Under the pieces are notes generated by a model, which was not told the DNA's origin, made no database searches, and saw only the letters and a list, made by a program, of their open reading frames with translations. 64,000 nucleotides of DNA, taken from assembly GCA_964030475.1 (NCBI GenBank), contig CAXIPT010000002.1, positions 13,459,267 to 13,523,266 of the forward strand, written 5' to 3'. This DNA is from Tethya wilhelma (taxonomy: Eukaryota > Porifera > Demospongiae > Tethyida > Tethyidae). The position numbers were made by a program, and so were the translations under genes. Shown here piece by piece: positions 57,001 through 64,000 of this stretch; position 1 is the stretch's first letter; the number at the start of each line of letters is the position of its first letter.

Positions 57001-58333
57001 GTTGAGTGATCTAGCTGCAAAGAGCCAACAGTATTGTATCAATGCCTCAGATGCAGTAGCTGGTCAGACATCCCACATAAATCTCTCTACATTGTCTAAC
57101 AATAGATCAGAGACTGGTGGTTTACATGGTGTGCTTAAACTGGCAGTACAGGCAAGAGTTATGCTTACGACAAACGTCAATGTGTCAGATGGCCTTGTTA
57201 ATGGAGCCAGGGGAGAGGTTGTACACATTGTCACCAATAGCAGTAATGAAGTCAAAACAGTGCTAGTTAAGTTTGACAATAGTCGAGTTGGTTCACAAGC
57301 AATCCAGCAAAGTGTGTACCGTATTGAACACCCTAATGCTGTTCCAATAGCAAAGCATGAAGTTGTGTTTCTAGCAAAGGGCAGGCGTGGTTCTGAAATC
57401 ACCCGGCTACAGTTCCCTTTGACATTAGCATGGGCCACTACAATCCACAAAGTGCAAGGCTTAACTCTAGATGAAATTGTTGTTGATATGAAGGGAGGCC
57501 GTTTCAGTCCAGGACAAGCCTATGTAGCATTCAGTAGAGTGAAGTCATTGCAAGGGCTACATATTGTGAACTTTAATGCCTCTGCTATCAAGAAAAGCAC
57601 TGATGTACAAGATGAAATGTCCAGACTTGCTCAAAATCTGTTGCCAGCCCCTACAAAGCTACAATGTGTGTCTTTGTGTAACTCCCATGTGACTATTGCA
57701 CTGTTGAATGTTCGTTCAATTTCTGCCAAGTTGATTGACATTGAGAATGATCACATGTTGAATTGTGCTAGTGTACTGTGCTTCTGTGAGACTTGGCTAA
57801 GTCCATCCCAGCCTTCCCCAGTGCTACACCCTGACCATGTTGTGTATAGGTCTGATAGAGTGTCACAAGATAACAAAGGTGGTGTGTTGATGAGTGTTAG
57901 CAATACCCTAAGACCTGCAGACACTGCAATACCATTTGCTACCAATGGAATTGAAGGGATTATGGTTCGAATGTTTTTACCTGATGTTAATCATTTGCTA
58001 GTAGTGTTGATCTATAGATCTCCCACATCACCAGTACAGCAACTTATTGTTACACTGAATGAACTATTTGACAGTATGTCACAATTGAATATTGCCACTA
58101 TTGTTCTAGGAGATTTTAATGAGAACGTGTTAGCTACACCTAGTTCTGACCTTACCAGCATTATGTCCAACCATAGTTTCACACAATTTGTACGTAATCC
58201 AACCACAGACAGAGGGACGTTGATTGACCATGTTTACTATAATAGACCAGATCAGAAAGTTATTGTTGAAGTGCATGATACCTACTATAGTGACCATGAC
58301 ACCATTTACTTTTCAATTCCACTGAACTCTTAG
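54041..58333 (+). CDS. Helentron Rep endonuclease - PIF1-type helicase - AP endonuclease
   Basis: 1430 residues. The N-terminal Helitron helicase-like region leads to the HUH nicking domain: FQARGSPHAHCVIW with His220 and His222, and a two-tyrosine motif CVMYVASYIMK (Tyr398, Tyr402). A PIF1/RecD-like SF1 helicase follows: Walker A SGPGGVGKS (to Ser761), Walker B VIIDEVSMVG (Asp844-Glu845), AVGDLYQLPPV and TTIHKVQGLTLDE. From about residue 1217 an AP-like endonuclease domain runs to the end (LLNVRSISAK, ETWLS, VLGDFNENV and the terminal YYSDHD). All key residues are present with no internal stop. The displayed start is the first ATG after the MITE; the original protein began at 50538 in the same frame. 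Confidence 0.92.
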   Translation: MSNPDKFCYGDGCFNNVRPRKLTYRKYFNQRLLDVDGRFAKDLDYLFTAQYVVESKQVFDDASNFIWRQKPSREFTASQARDPNVIGQFVNKDKAYRFLKNVRGSPAYYQRTFYELLAMIRQLGTPTWFFTLSAADMKWPDMIRTIARQYGVSYTDEEVAKLSFDEKSNWLKRNPVTAARHFQYRLNTFFHEFLKSTAKPLGEIEDYGIRIEFQARGSPHAHCVIWVKDAPKYGVDDNADVCEFIDKYISCAIPKEDDKLKQLVLLLQNHRHSSYCRRNNSCRFNFPHPPSYSTLIAEPSSETNDTMPVANKKVLAKVHELIRDGNTDVSLDELLEKAEVSESDYMNALSVSTKGSVIVLKREPNECCVNNYNSAVMLAWQANMDLQYVINAYACVMYVASYIMKSDRAMGVLLRRVANEARTDELRTQLNKVGSAFLTHREVSAQEAVYRILSLPMKQLSRSVVFVDTNQKNERIAVLKDKKSLKDLPDEDTNVFQKSLIDRYTHLPAQLQSMCLAEFAANYTTDYKQDSDCGDVLPPSDNDAASSSSCIKLSDNMGTMKKRKREAVIRFCKYNRDKEPSNWFRARLMLYFPWYDEQSDLLGVYSSYEEHYQHVQRIVLDNESKFTQENTDEIEFDDNLNPEHGWNQLAPSNEESRAQSLAEGSETLTEVSEQDLRDNTDVIAPSSSRSGLSVRFESAANSNEIPADEYRSLFRGLNEKQKEIVTFHRNWCKEAVIALKQNKPIEPYRVFLSGPGGVGKSHVIRLVHSDTLKLLKLSNAIEPDDVIVLLTAPTGVAAFNINGMTLHSTFLLGRSKHSGFQPLSHDRLNTLRSKLSHLVLVIIDEVSMVGSNMLLEVHKRLQQIKGVSPDVTFGGVSILAVGDLYQLPPVGQSQLFSTVGDSYAKLYKSGSLWKDEFKMVELTEIMRQKDDYAFCELLCRVRTNDCTPQDIAILKSRVTKPDNPDYPKLALHVYRLNVDVDSHNAHMLSDLAAKSQQYCINASDAVAGQTSHINLSTLSNNRSETGGLHGVLKLAVQARVMLTTNVNVSDGLVNGARGEVVHIVTNSSNEVKTVLVKFDNSRVGSQAIQQSVYRIEHPNAVPIAKHEVVFLAKGRRGSEITRLQFPLTLAWATTIHKVQGLTLDEIVVDMKGGRFSPGQAYVAFSRVKSLQGLHIVNFNASAIKKSTDVQDEMSRLAQNLLPAPTKLQCVSLCNSHVTIALLNVRSISAKLIDIENDHMLNCASVLCFCETWLSPSQPSPVLHPDHVVYRSDRVSQDNKGGVLMSVSNTLRPADTAIPFATNGIEGIMVRMFLPDVNHLLVVLIYRSPTSPVQQLIVTLNELFDSMSQLNIATIVLGDFNENVLATPSSDLTSIMSNHSFTQFVRNPTTDRGTLIDHVYYNRPDQKVIVEVHDTYYSDHDTIYFSIPLNS

Positions 58334-58681
58334 AACATAATTTGTCATATTGTTGTAGTTGGCTATGTATAACATGATGATCAACAATTATATGATAATA
58401 ACAGTCTGTAATAATGGGATAATGTGATAATCTGATAATGTGATAATCTGATAAACTTCAAGACTGTCAAACAATTCAAGATCAGTGACTCAAATCAATA
58501 TTTGCCGTAAAATTTGTAACAAAATTCCACTTGGATAGTCAATTGTAACTTCAAAAACTCAACACAAATGATATACTTGAATACTAACAGATTGGATAAA
58601 TAGTACTAACAGATTGGATATATAAACTGAATAAACATAAGTGATATACTTCAATAATTGACACAAAGTCCAAGAAATCTT
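58334..58681. other. Spacer between convergent Helentron genes
   Basis: AT-rich with tandem GATAATGTGATAATCT units at 58420-58455. No gene. Confidence 0.6.
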
Positions 58682-59731
58682 TCACTTGCGTACAAGTTTG
58701 ATAATTTCATTGTTCTGGTACTTCAGCTCCACAATTGGTGGACACAGCAGCAAAGCTTCTTCTGTTGGAAACACAGTATCATCACCAAGCAATTCAGCTA
58801 TCATGTCACCAAATGCAGTGAGGCACATTTTTTTCTGTCCATCCACCACAAGTATCTCTGTTGAAGAAAAACTATCACAGAAGCTTGACTCGTTCAAAAT
58901 GCCACACTCTCGATTACAACATCTCACTTCAGTGCCTTCACCAGGTTCAGTCCGAGATCCGCATCTCAAACATTTGAAGAATTTCTCCAGCTTATACACA
59001 GCTGCAATTCGTGGGTTGCTCAACGTAGAAATGCTTTCTTCAAGAACTGAGGGAACCTGTGCTTCAATTGATGAAATGGACACAATCTTACTTCCTGACC
59101 AACACATTGCAATGAATTTTTCATTGTCGTATTCAACTATTCGGAAGTGTTTCAATGTGTAACTTTTTTCTTTTTTCAACAGTCCAATGTTGTTTTCCCA
59201 CAGTTGCACAGTAGCAAATCCACTTGCATCGCTAACAGTTACTTCCTGTTTTTGCTTTGTCCCAAGTGTAACCGGCTCACCACAATTGGCAACACTCACA
59301 TCAACATTGATAACAGTAAAAGGCTCAATTTCTGGAACATCCTTCAACTTAATATCAATAGCTTCAGTCTGTTGAAACTTCATTTTTGAAACATCAAACA
59401 CCTTTGCAGAAGGATAAATTTTCGTGGCTCCTTTGACTACAACTTCAAGTTTCTGTGAATCTCGGTCAGATTTCTTTATCTGACAGTTGTGGATTTCAAC
59501 AGATTTCTTTCCTCCAAGAAACTCCTCAAGCTTTGTTTGATGATTTGTAGCAAATCCAACAAACCGCAAACTCTGTTTTCCATCACACACCTCACCATGG
59601 AAATAATTGTTGCCTTTCTTCGATTTTTTCAAAGGTGAAAGATTGGTAACAACTCCATGAATGTTGGCGCTTCCAGCTTCTTCAGTCACCAGACTATAAT
59701 CCTCAAACTCTAGCTTCCTCTTTGCTGCCAT
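58682..59731 (-). CDS. RPA-like single-strand DNA-binding protein (Helentron cargo)
   Basis: About 349 residues from the ATG at 59731 (MAAKRKLEFEDYS); an in-frame ATG 21 codons upstream is possible. It reads as OB folds in series: residues ~20-90 (NIHGVVTNLSPLKK...), ~155-230 (PFTVINVDVSVANCGEPVTL, then VTVSDASGFATVQLWE, the classic RPA70 strand pattern). A zinc ribbon follows (FFKCLRCGS ... RCCNREC, four cysteines) inside a third OB fold, as in RPA70 domain C. RPA-like ORFs are known Helitron cargo and should coat the displaced strand during rolling-circle transfer. It is convergent with the helicase ORF (348 bp between stops) and inside the element's ends. Confidence 0.8.
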   Translation of the reverse strand: MAAKRKLEFEDYSLVTEEAGSANIHGVVTNLSPLKKSKKGNNYFHGEVCDGKQSLRFVGFATNHQTKLEEFLGGKKSVEIHNCQIKKSDRDSQKLEVVVKGATKIYPSAKVFDVSKMKFQQTEAIDIKLKDVPEIEPFTVINVDVSVANCGEPVTLGTKQKQEVTVSDASGFATVQLWENNIGLLKKEKSYTLKHFRIVEYDNEKFIAMCWSGSKIVSISSIEAQVPSVLEESISTLSNPRIAAVYKLEKFFKCLRCGSRTEPGEGTEVRCCNRECGILNESSFCDSFSSTEILVVDGQKKMCLTAFGDMIAELLGDDTVFPTEEALLLCPPIVELKYQNNEIIKLVRK

Positions 59732-59867
59732 TGTATTCGTTGTTAAGATTCTTTTCTTACTTCTCACTTGTTTGTAATACTTACTTTCAAACACTTTTAT
59801 ATCCTTTTCAACATTATGTCATCATTACCAAATGTCTTCTAAATTTAGTACTTCTAATTTATAACAC

Positions 59868-60160
59868 TCATTCTAGCTTGTCCACTCATCACCACCTCAG
59901 CACCTTTCTGCCACTTACCAGCCACAGACACTTTACTCAGCAAAGTCATTACCACAATTACCATTACCTCATTTTAAACTCTTCCACTAGAACCATGTTA
60001 ACTTTCTATTTTTAGAAAACACCACTATTCTAACTTGTCCACTCATCACCACCTCAGCAACTCAATCACTTCTTTCTGCCACATTACCAACCACACACAC
60101 TTTACTACAGCAATCATTACCATTACCTCATCATTACCTCAACAAACTCTTTATTTATAA
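59868..60160. repeat. Two tandem ~158-bp units
   Basis: ACTTGTCCACTCATCACCACCTCAG and the rest of the unit repeat once (59875 and 60033), rich in CCATTACC. It lies upstream of the RPA-like gene and may hold its promoter; that is inference. Confidence 0.6.
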
Positions 60161-60864
60161 CTTTGAAACCATGATGTCATTTTCTTCACTCATACATCAT
60201 CCATTTACCACTCATCTCAACAAGTTGAACCACAAGATTAATTTTTCTTTATTAATTTTGTTTACATGTATAATTATACTAACCTAATTTACTTTTTTAT
60301 CTTCCTACCTACAATATTATATACAGTTGTATTATTATTCTGAGTAATTATATATTATTTTATTTTCAGTAATAATAACATTATTATTATTATCAACAAT
60401 CGCATACGTAGTATGATGACATTTGTAAAATAGTAATACAATAACGCGATGATAAACCTCAGTAACTCAGATCAATATATGCTATAATTAAGTAACAAAA
60501 TAATGCCACTTCTTCAAGACTTCAATACTGAAACATAAGCTTTGAATACTGTGAGATCCATGCACGTAATAATAATAATTTGACATAAAACTAAAGTCCA
60601 GAAAATCAATGCTAATACTTTGTGTACAATTATCAGTTATAGTAGCTAGGTTAGTTGTGTGTTTTGTATCAGCCTGATTGCAGATCAGTGACTGGCACTG
60701 ATCAAGAAACTAAGCTACTTAGCATTCAGTACTGTATTGCAATTGCTACAAACAACTAGGCTGACCACAGCTCAGTACATTCTTGATTGCTACAGGCTAC
60801 AATTGGGTAGCCTGATTGATGACGTCATGCATTCATGTATGGTTATGTATCATGCTAGTTAATT

Positions 60865-60890
60865 GCGCCGAGGCTTATGCACCTTGGTGC
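60865..60890 (+). repeat. Helentron 3' terminal hairpin
   Basis: GCGCCGAGG and CCTTGGTGC pair (with G-T wobble) around CTTATGCA, overlapping the inverse of the element's 5' motif. Compare 32293-32318 and 18708-18732. Confidence 0.65.
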
Positions 60891-60897
60891 CTTCATT

Positions 60898-61520
60898 ATA
60901 ATTGGCTTTCCATAACTCTTCCAGCTAACTCTCAACAACTAGCTCTATTATAGGACTCTGACAGCATGAAATGTGGATCACCCACAGTGTAAAGTAAAGA
61001 AGATACATAGATCTGTACTCTTGATGTAGCAGCAGCATTAGTGTCAAAAGTCTAGTTGGTCATCTTGTTAGCTACATGGTGAAGTCAAAAAAAGTATATA
61101 GCTACCAGATTGCTCTGGATGTACACTAGCTTAAATGTTGGGTTACAACGCTGTGGTTAATTAAGGTGAAAATTGTATAAACATTGTGGGTACAAGAAAG
61201 GTGACTAACATAACACAGTGGTACTATATATCAAAAGGGAGTTATTACTTTTGGTCAGCGCTCAATTGTATGCTGTAGCTAGAGCACTTTTTTTTCCAGC
61301 TATGTAGCATGTGCATATGTGCAGAGCCATATATAGATACCATGTGTGTTGTTGGGTGCACAGCCNTATATGGTAAGGGTAACAGTCAAAGGATGATCCT
61401 AGCAACATAATTTGTTTACATGTGGTACATTAACGTGTGAGCATAGACATACCGCCGGCCAAGACCGGATGGTCTTACAAAGAAATAGTCAGCGATATGC
61501 GTGGTGTGGAAGTGGTCAAT
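60898..61520. other. Spacer, then 3' end region of a BEL/Pao element
   Basis: No gene is seen. 61440-61520 is directly downstream of the Pao stop codon (minus strand) and would hold the polypurine tract and the start of the 3' LTR. GGCCGGCGG (minus) is the only purine-leaning candidate. I cannot fix the LTR edges; a single N is at 61366. Confidence 0.45.
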
Positions 61521-64000
61521 TTATTGTTCATCATTTGGGAGAAGTAGTGCAAGTTTTGTAATTGGTCGTCGATAAGTTCCATTAGCAGTTCGGATCGTAG
61601 CCACTCGGACCAAGTTGTCCTTTCCAGGATGAACTTCAACGACACGAGCCAGAGGCCACTTGGTGGAGATTGGAGAATCTTCATGGATAATAACTAGGTC
61701 ACCAGGTTGGATGTTTCTGGTGGGATGTTGCCATTTGTTAAATCGACCAAGTTGAGTGATGTATTCAGACGACCAGCGTTTCCAGAAATGATTGAGTAGA
61801 GACTTGCACAATTGCCATCGTTTCAACAAAGAGATGGATCCTGTAGTAGCTGTTTCCGGTAGAGCAGTCAAGGGTTTGCCAATGAGGAAATGACCAGGGG
61901 TCAATGCTTCGATTCCATCGTCATCGTTAGGAAGTGGAACTAGCGGTCGGCTATTCAAAACAGCTTCAACTTGGCTTAGGATGGTGGAAAGCTCTTCATA
62001 AGTTAACTTGACTTCACCTAGGATCCGTCGTAGATGTGTCTTTACGGACTTGACAGCCGCTTCCCAGAGTCCACCAAAATGAGGGGCATGCTGTGGAATG
62101 AACTTCCAAGTGATCTTCTTGTCTAAGAGATAGCGGCTGATGTCATCTTGAGTTGATTGTTGTCGGAGGAAATGATAGAGCTCCTTGAGTTCTCGGGCAG
62201 CCCCGATGAAGTTAGTACCATTGTCACTCCATATAAGTGAAGGAAGACCACGTCGAGAAATGAAACGCTTGAGGGAAGCTAGGAATGCTTCTGAGGTTAG
62301 ATCAGTCACAAGCTCAAGATGGACTGCCTTGACAGAGAGAGATACGAACACACAAATGTAAGCTTTGACTACTGTAGGCTTACGCACATATCCGTACTTG
62401 ATGAGCACAGGCCCAGCGTAGTCAACACCGATCTTGTCGAACACAGAACCAGGAGTGATCCTTTCTACTGGGAGCTGGCCTAACATCTGAGGTTTGGGTC
62501 TAGCGGTGTACTTGCGGCAAGTGATGCATTTACGAGCCACTGACTTGATTGCTCTTGGTCCACCAATGATGTAGTAGCGTCTGGAGAGAGAGGCAGCAAG
62601 CAGTGTTGGACCGGCATGTAGGAGTCGCAAATGTTCATCACGTATGATCAAATGAGTGAGAGGGTGTTTGCCTTGCAGGATGGCAGGATGCTTGGACTGA
62701 TAGGTTAATGTTGTAGATAGCTGCTGTCTGCCACCTACACGAAGCACATCAGAGTCATCTACAAATGGTTGAAGAGGTAGGAGAGAACTAGATTGGGAGA
62801 GAGTCTGCTTGTGCTTGAGTGTCGCCAAATCTGTTTCGAAGTAAGCAGATTGAATGATTTTGAGCCAATAATTTTCTGCTGCTTGTAGCTCCATGGTCGT
62901 CAAATGGGCTTTCTTGTGGTCTGCTGGAGTTTTAGCCTTGCAATTATCAATGAAACGAAGTGTCCAGGCAGTGACGCGTTTCAACTGGTCAAAGCTGGAG
63001 AATCTGTCACCTGAGATAATCGGAGAAAGAGGTTGTGCGACTGTGAGTAAGCATGTCTCCCTTTCGTCAAGTTCCTGTTGGTTTGGGGGGAGAGGCAGAT
63101 TCTCTGGCCATTGAGAAGGGCATTGCTTGAGCCAAGATGGTCCATTCCACCAGAGAGAATGATCCAAGAGTTCTGAGGGATAGAGTCCTCTGGAAGCACA
63201 GTCAGCAGGGTTGTCGGCTGAACGAACATGTCTCCACTTGTCTGGAGGAATGAGATCAATGATTGTGGAAATGCGATTTCCCACATAGGTTTTGAAGCGT
63301 TTCGGACTCCCATCCAACCAATTTAGTACAATTGTGCTGTCAGTCCATGCGTGCACCTTGGAGAGAGGGGTGTCTAGTACTCTTCTGACATGGTGAAGGA
63401 GTCGGGCCAATAGTTGTGCTCCACACAGCTCCAGGCGAGGGATAGTTAGCCTTTTGATGGGTGCTACTTTGCTCTTGGACATCACAAGCGAAATGTGAGT
63501 GTTTCCAGATACATCTGTAATACGTAGGTAGACTACAGCGGCGTAGGCGACTTCCGAGGCGTCAGAAAATCCATGTAGCTCGAGTGATTGCACTTGGGAT
63601 CTCTTGTCAAAGTAGCATCGGGGTATTGCTATCTGGGAGAGCAGGTGTAGCTCAGACCTCCATTGTAGCCAGGTATCATGAACATCATTAGGGACTGGAT
63701 CATCCCAGTCAATCTTGAGCTCCCAGAGTCGCTGCATTAGAATCTTGGCTTTGATTGTAGAGGGAGAAAACCAACCTAATACGTCAAAAGTCTTGGCGAC
63801 ATCAGAAACAAGATTTCGTTTAGTGAGAGATTCCAATTGTGTGAGGGGAGGCACAGTGAGTTTGAAACAGTCCCTTGGAACATTCCATTGGATTCCGAGA
63901 GTCTTTGTGTACTCGTCCTCGGAGGGCATCTCATGATTTGATCTGGAATCCTTGAGATCAGGTGACAGTTGCTGGATGGCTCGTGGGTCACTAGAATTCC
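61521..64000 (-). CDS. BEL/Pao LTR-retrotransposon polyprotein, C-terminal part
   Basis: The frame is open to the window edge, so the gene continues right (capsid, protease and reverse transcriptase palm are outside). Visible from the edge leftward in coordinates: the Pao connection/peptidase-like region (KTLGIQWNVPRD, FDVLGWFSP); an RNase H-type region (LHGFSDASEVAYAAVVYL, HAWTDSTIVLNWL); the integrase zinc-binding part (HLRLLHAGP ... KCITCRKY); and the integrase core IGVDYAGP, WSDNGTNFIGAA and HFGGLWEAAVKS, supplying the D, D and E residues. The C-terminal GDLVIIHEDSP domain follows, then the stop. No frameshift is seen in this part, which suggests a young copy. Confidence 0.9.
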   Translation of the reverse strand, partial: NSSDPRAIQQLSPDLKDSRSNHEMPSEDEYTKTLGIQWNVPRDCFKLTVPPLTQLESLTKRNLVSDVAKTFDVLGWFSPSTIKAKILMQRLWELKIDWDDPVPNDVHDTWLQWRSELHLLSQIAIPRCYFDKRSQVQSLELHGFSDASEVAYAAVVYLRITDVSGNTHISLVMSKSKVAPIKRLTIPRLELCGAQLLARLLHHVRRVLDTPLSKVHAWTDSTIVLNWLDGSPKRFKTYVGNRISTIIDLIPPDKWRHVRSADNPADCASRGLYPSELLDHSLWWNGPSWLKQCPSQWPENLPLPPNQQELDERETCLLTVAQPLSPIISGDRFSSFDQLKRVTAWTLRFIDNCKAKTPADHKKAHLTTMELQAAENYWLKIIQSAYFETDLATLKHKQTLSQSSSLLPLQPFVDDSDVLRVGGRQQLSTTLTYQSKHPAILQGKHPLTHLIIRDEHLRLLHAGPTLLAASLSRRYYIIGGPRAIKSVARKCITCRKYTARPKPQMLGQLPVERITPGSVFDKIGVDYAGPVLIKYGYVRKPTVVKAYICVFVSLSVKAVHLELVTDLTSEAFLASLKRFISRRGLPSLIWSDNGTNFIGAARELKELYHFLRQQSTQDDISRYLLDKKITWKFIPQHAPHFGGLWEAAVKSVKTHLRRILGEVKLTYEELSTILSQVEAVLNSRPLVPLPNDDDGIEALTPGHFLIGKPLTALPETATTGSISLLKRWQLCKSLLNHFWKRWSSEYITQLGRFNKWQHPTRNIQPGDLVIIHEDSPISTKWPLARVVEVHPGKDNLVRVATIRTANGTYRRPITKLALLLPNDEQ

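Larger units (their letters stand above)
50126..60897 (+). mobile_element. Helentron-type rolling-circle transposon, ~10.8 kb
   Basis: The left motif AAGCCTCGGCGC (50126-50137) is the inverse of GCGCCGAGGCTT near the right end (60865-60876). A GCGCCGAGG / CCTTGGTGC hairpin follows at 60865-60890. Between them are the two plus-strand ORFs (zinc/OTU protein; Rep-helicase-endonuclease) and a minus-strand RPA-like gene. Terminal inverted motifs plus a 3' hairpin and an AP-endonuclease domain are features of Helentrons rather than canonical Helitrons. The first ~400 bp contain a TG tract and a segment shared with short copies at 18071 and 13874-14431. Exact end bases cannot be fixed without an empty site. 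Confidence 0.75.

Noticed and set aside
57064..57450. 128-codon minus ORF
   Set aside because: Antisense to the helicase domain, with no domain of its own.

Overview
The window looks like AT-rich nuclear DNA of an early-branching animal. Genes have short GT-AG introns, the intergenic space is packed with small inverted-repeat transposons, and several N gaps mark contig joins. The host genes are animal metabolic genes: sepiapterin reductase, a METTL27-like methyltransferase, the regulatory gamma-type subunit of NAD-isocitrate dehydrogenase and glycine amidinotransferase. Together with the transposon load this suggests a demosponge such as Amphimedon. That assignment is inference from general knowledge; no search was run.

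Layout. Bases 1-6741 hold one copy of a gene block: the 3' flank of gene X(+), SPR(-), METTL27-like(-), then IDH3G(+), here a pseudogene. Bases 6848-8306 are a foldback repeat followed by an unrecognised ORF. Bases 8686-9981 are an unrecognised six-exon gene on the minus strand. Bases 10258-12641 are a second broken IDH3G copy (exons 1-6) carrying a 905-bp transposon. Bases 13392-14951 repeat 28402-29959 almost exactly and look like overlapping contig ends. Bases 14952-22015 are almost all repeats. Bases 22257-26274 are a third partial block (IDH3G 3' end plus the last GATM exon) broken up by nested insertions. Bases 26472-40281 are the best block: the end of gene X, a second SPR, a METTL27-like pseudogene, an intact 12-exon IDH3G and an intact 5-exon GATM. 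A lone FAM136A last exon follows at 41300. Bases 43400-49500 are decayed DNA-transposon genes. Bases 50126-60897 form a roughly 10.8-kb Helentron-type rolling-circle transposon. From 61521 to the right edge lies a BEL/Pao polyprotein, cut by the window.

How it fits together. The host block was duplicated and then decayed unevenly. Both SPR copies stay open, METTL27-like is intact only in block 1, and IDH3G and GATM are complete only in the last block. IDH3G acts in the mitochondrial TCA cycle, GATM in creatine synthesis (with a likely mitochondrial presequence here) and SPR in tetrahydrobiopterin synthesis. I see no functional operon-like link between them. METTL27-like and IDH3G share a short divergent promoter that is recognisable in all three copies.

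The Helentron encodes a zinc-cluster/OTU protein and a Rep-helicase-endonuclease protein in one continuous frame that a TA-flanked 1287-bp MITE has split. It also carries an RPA-like OB-fold gene on the opposite strand. Its terminal motifs recur in shorter copies in the window, which also explains several of the TG/CA microsatellites. N gaps lie at 10084-10089, 13391, 19306, 21196, 21995-22015, 29960 and 61366. Scaffold order across them should be treated with caution.
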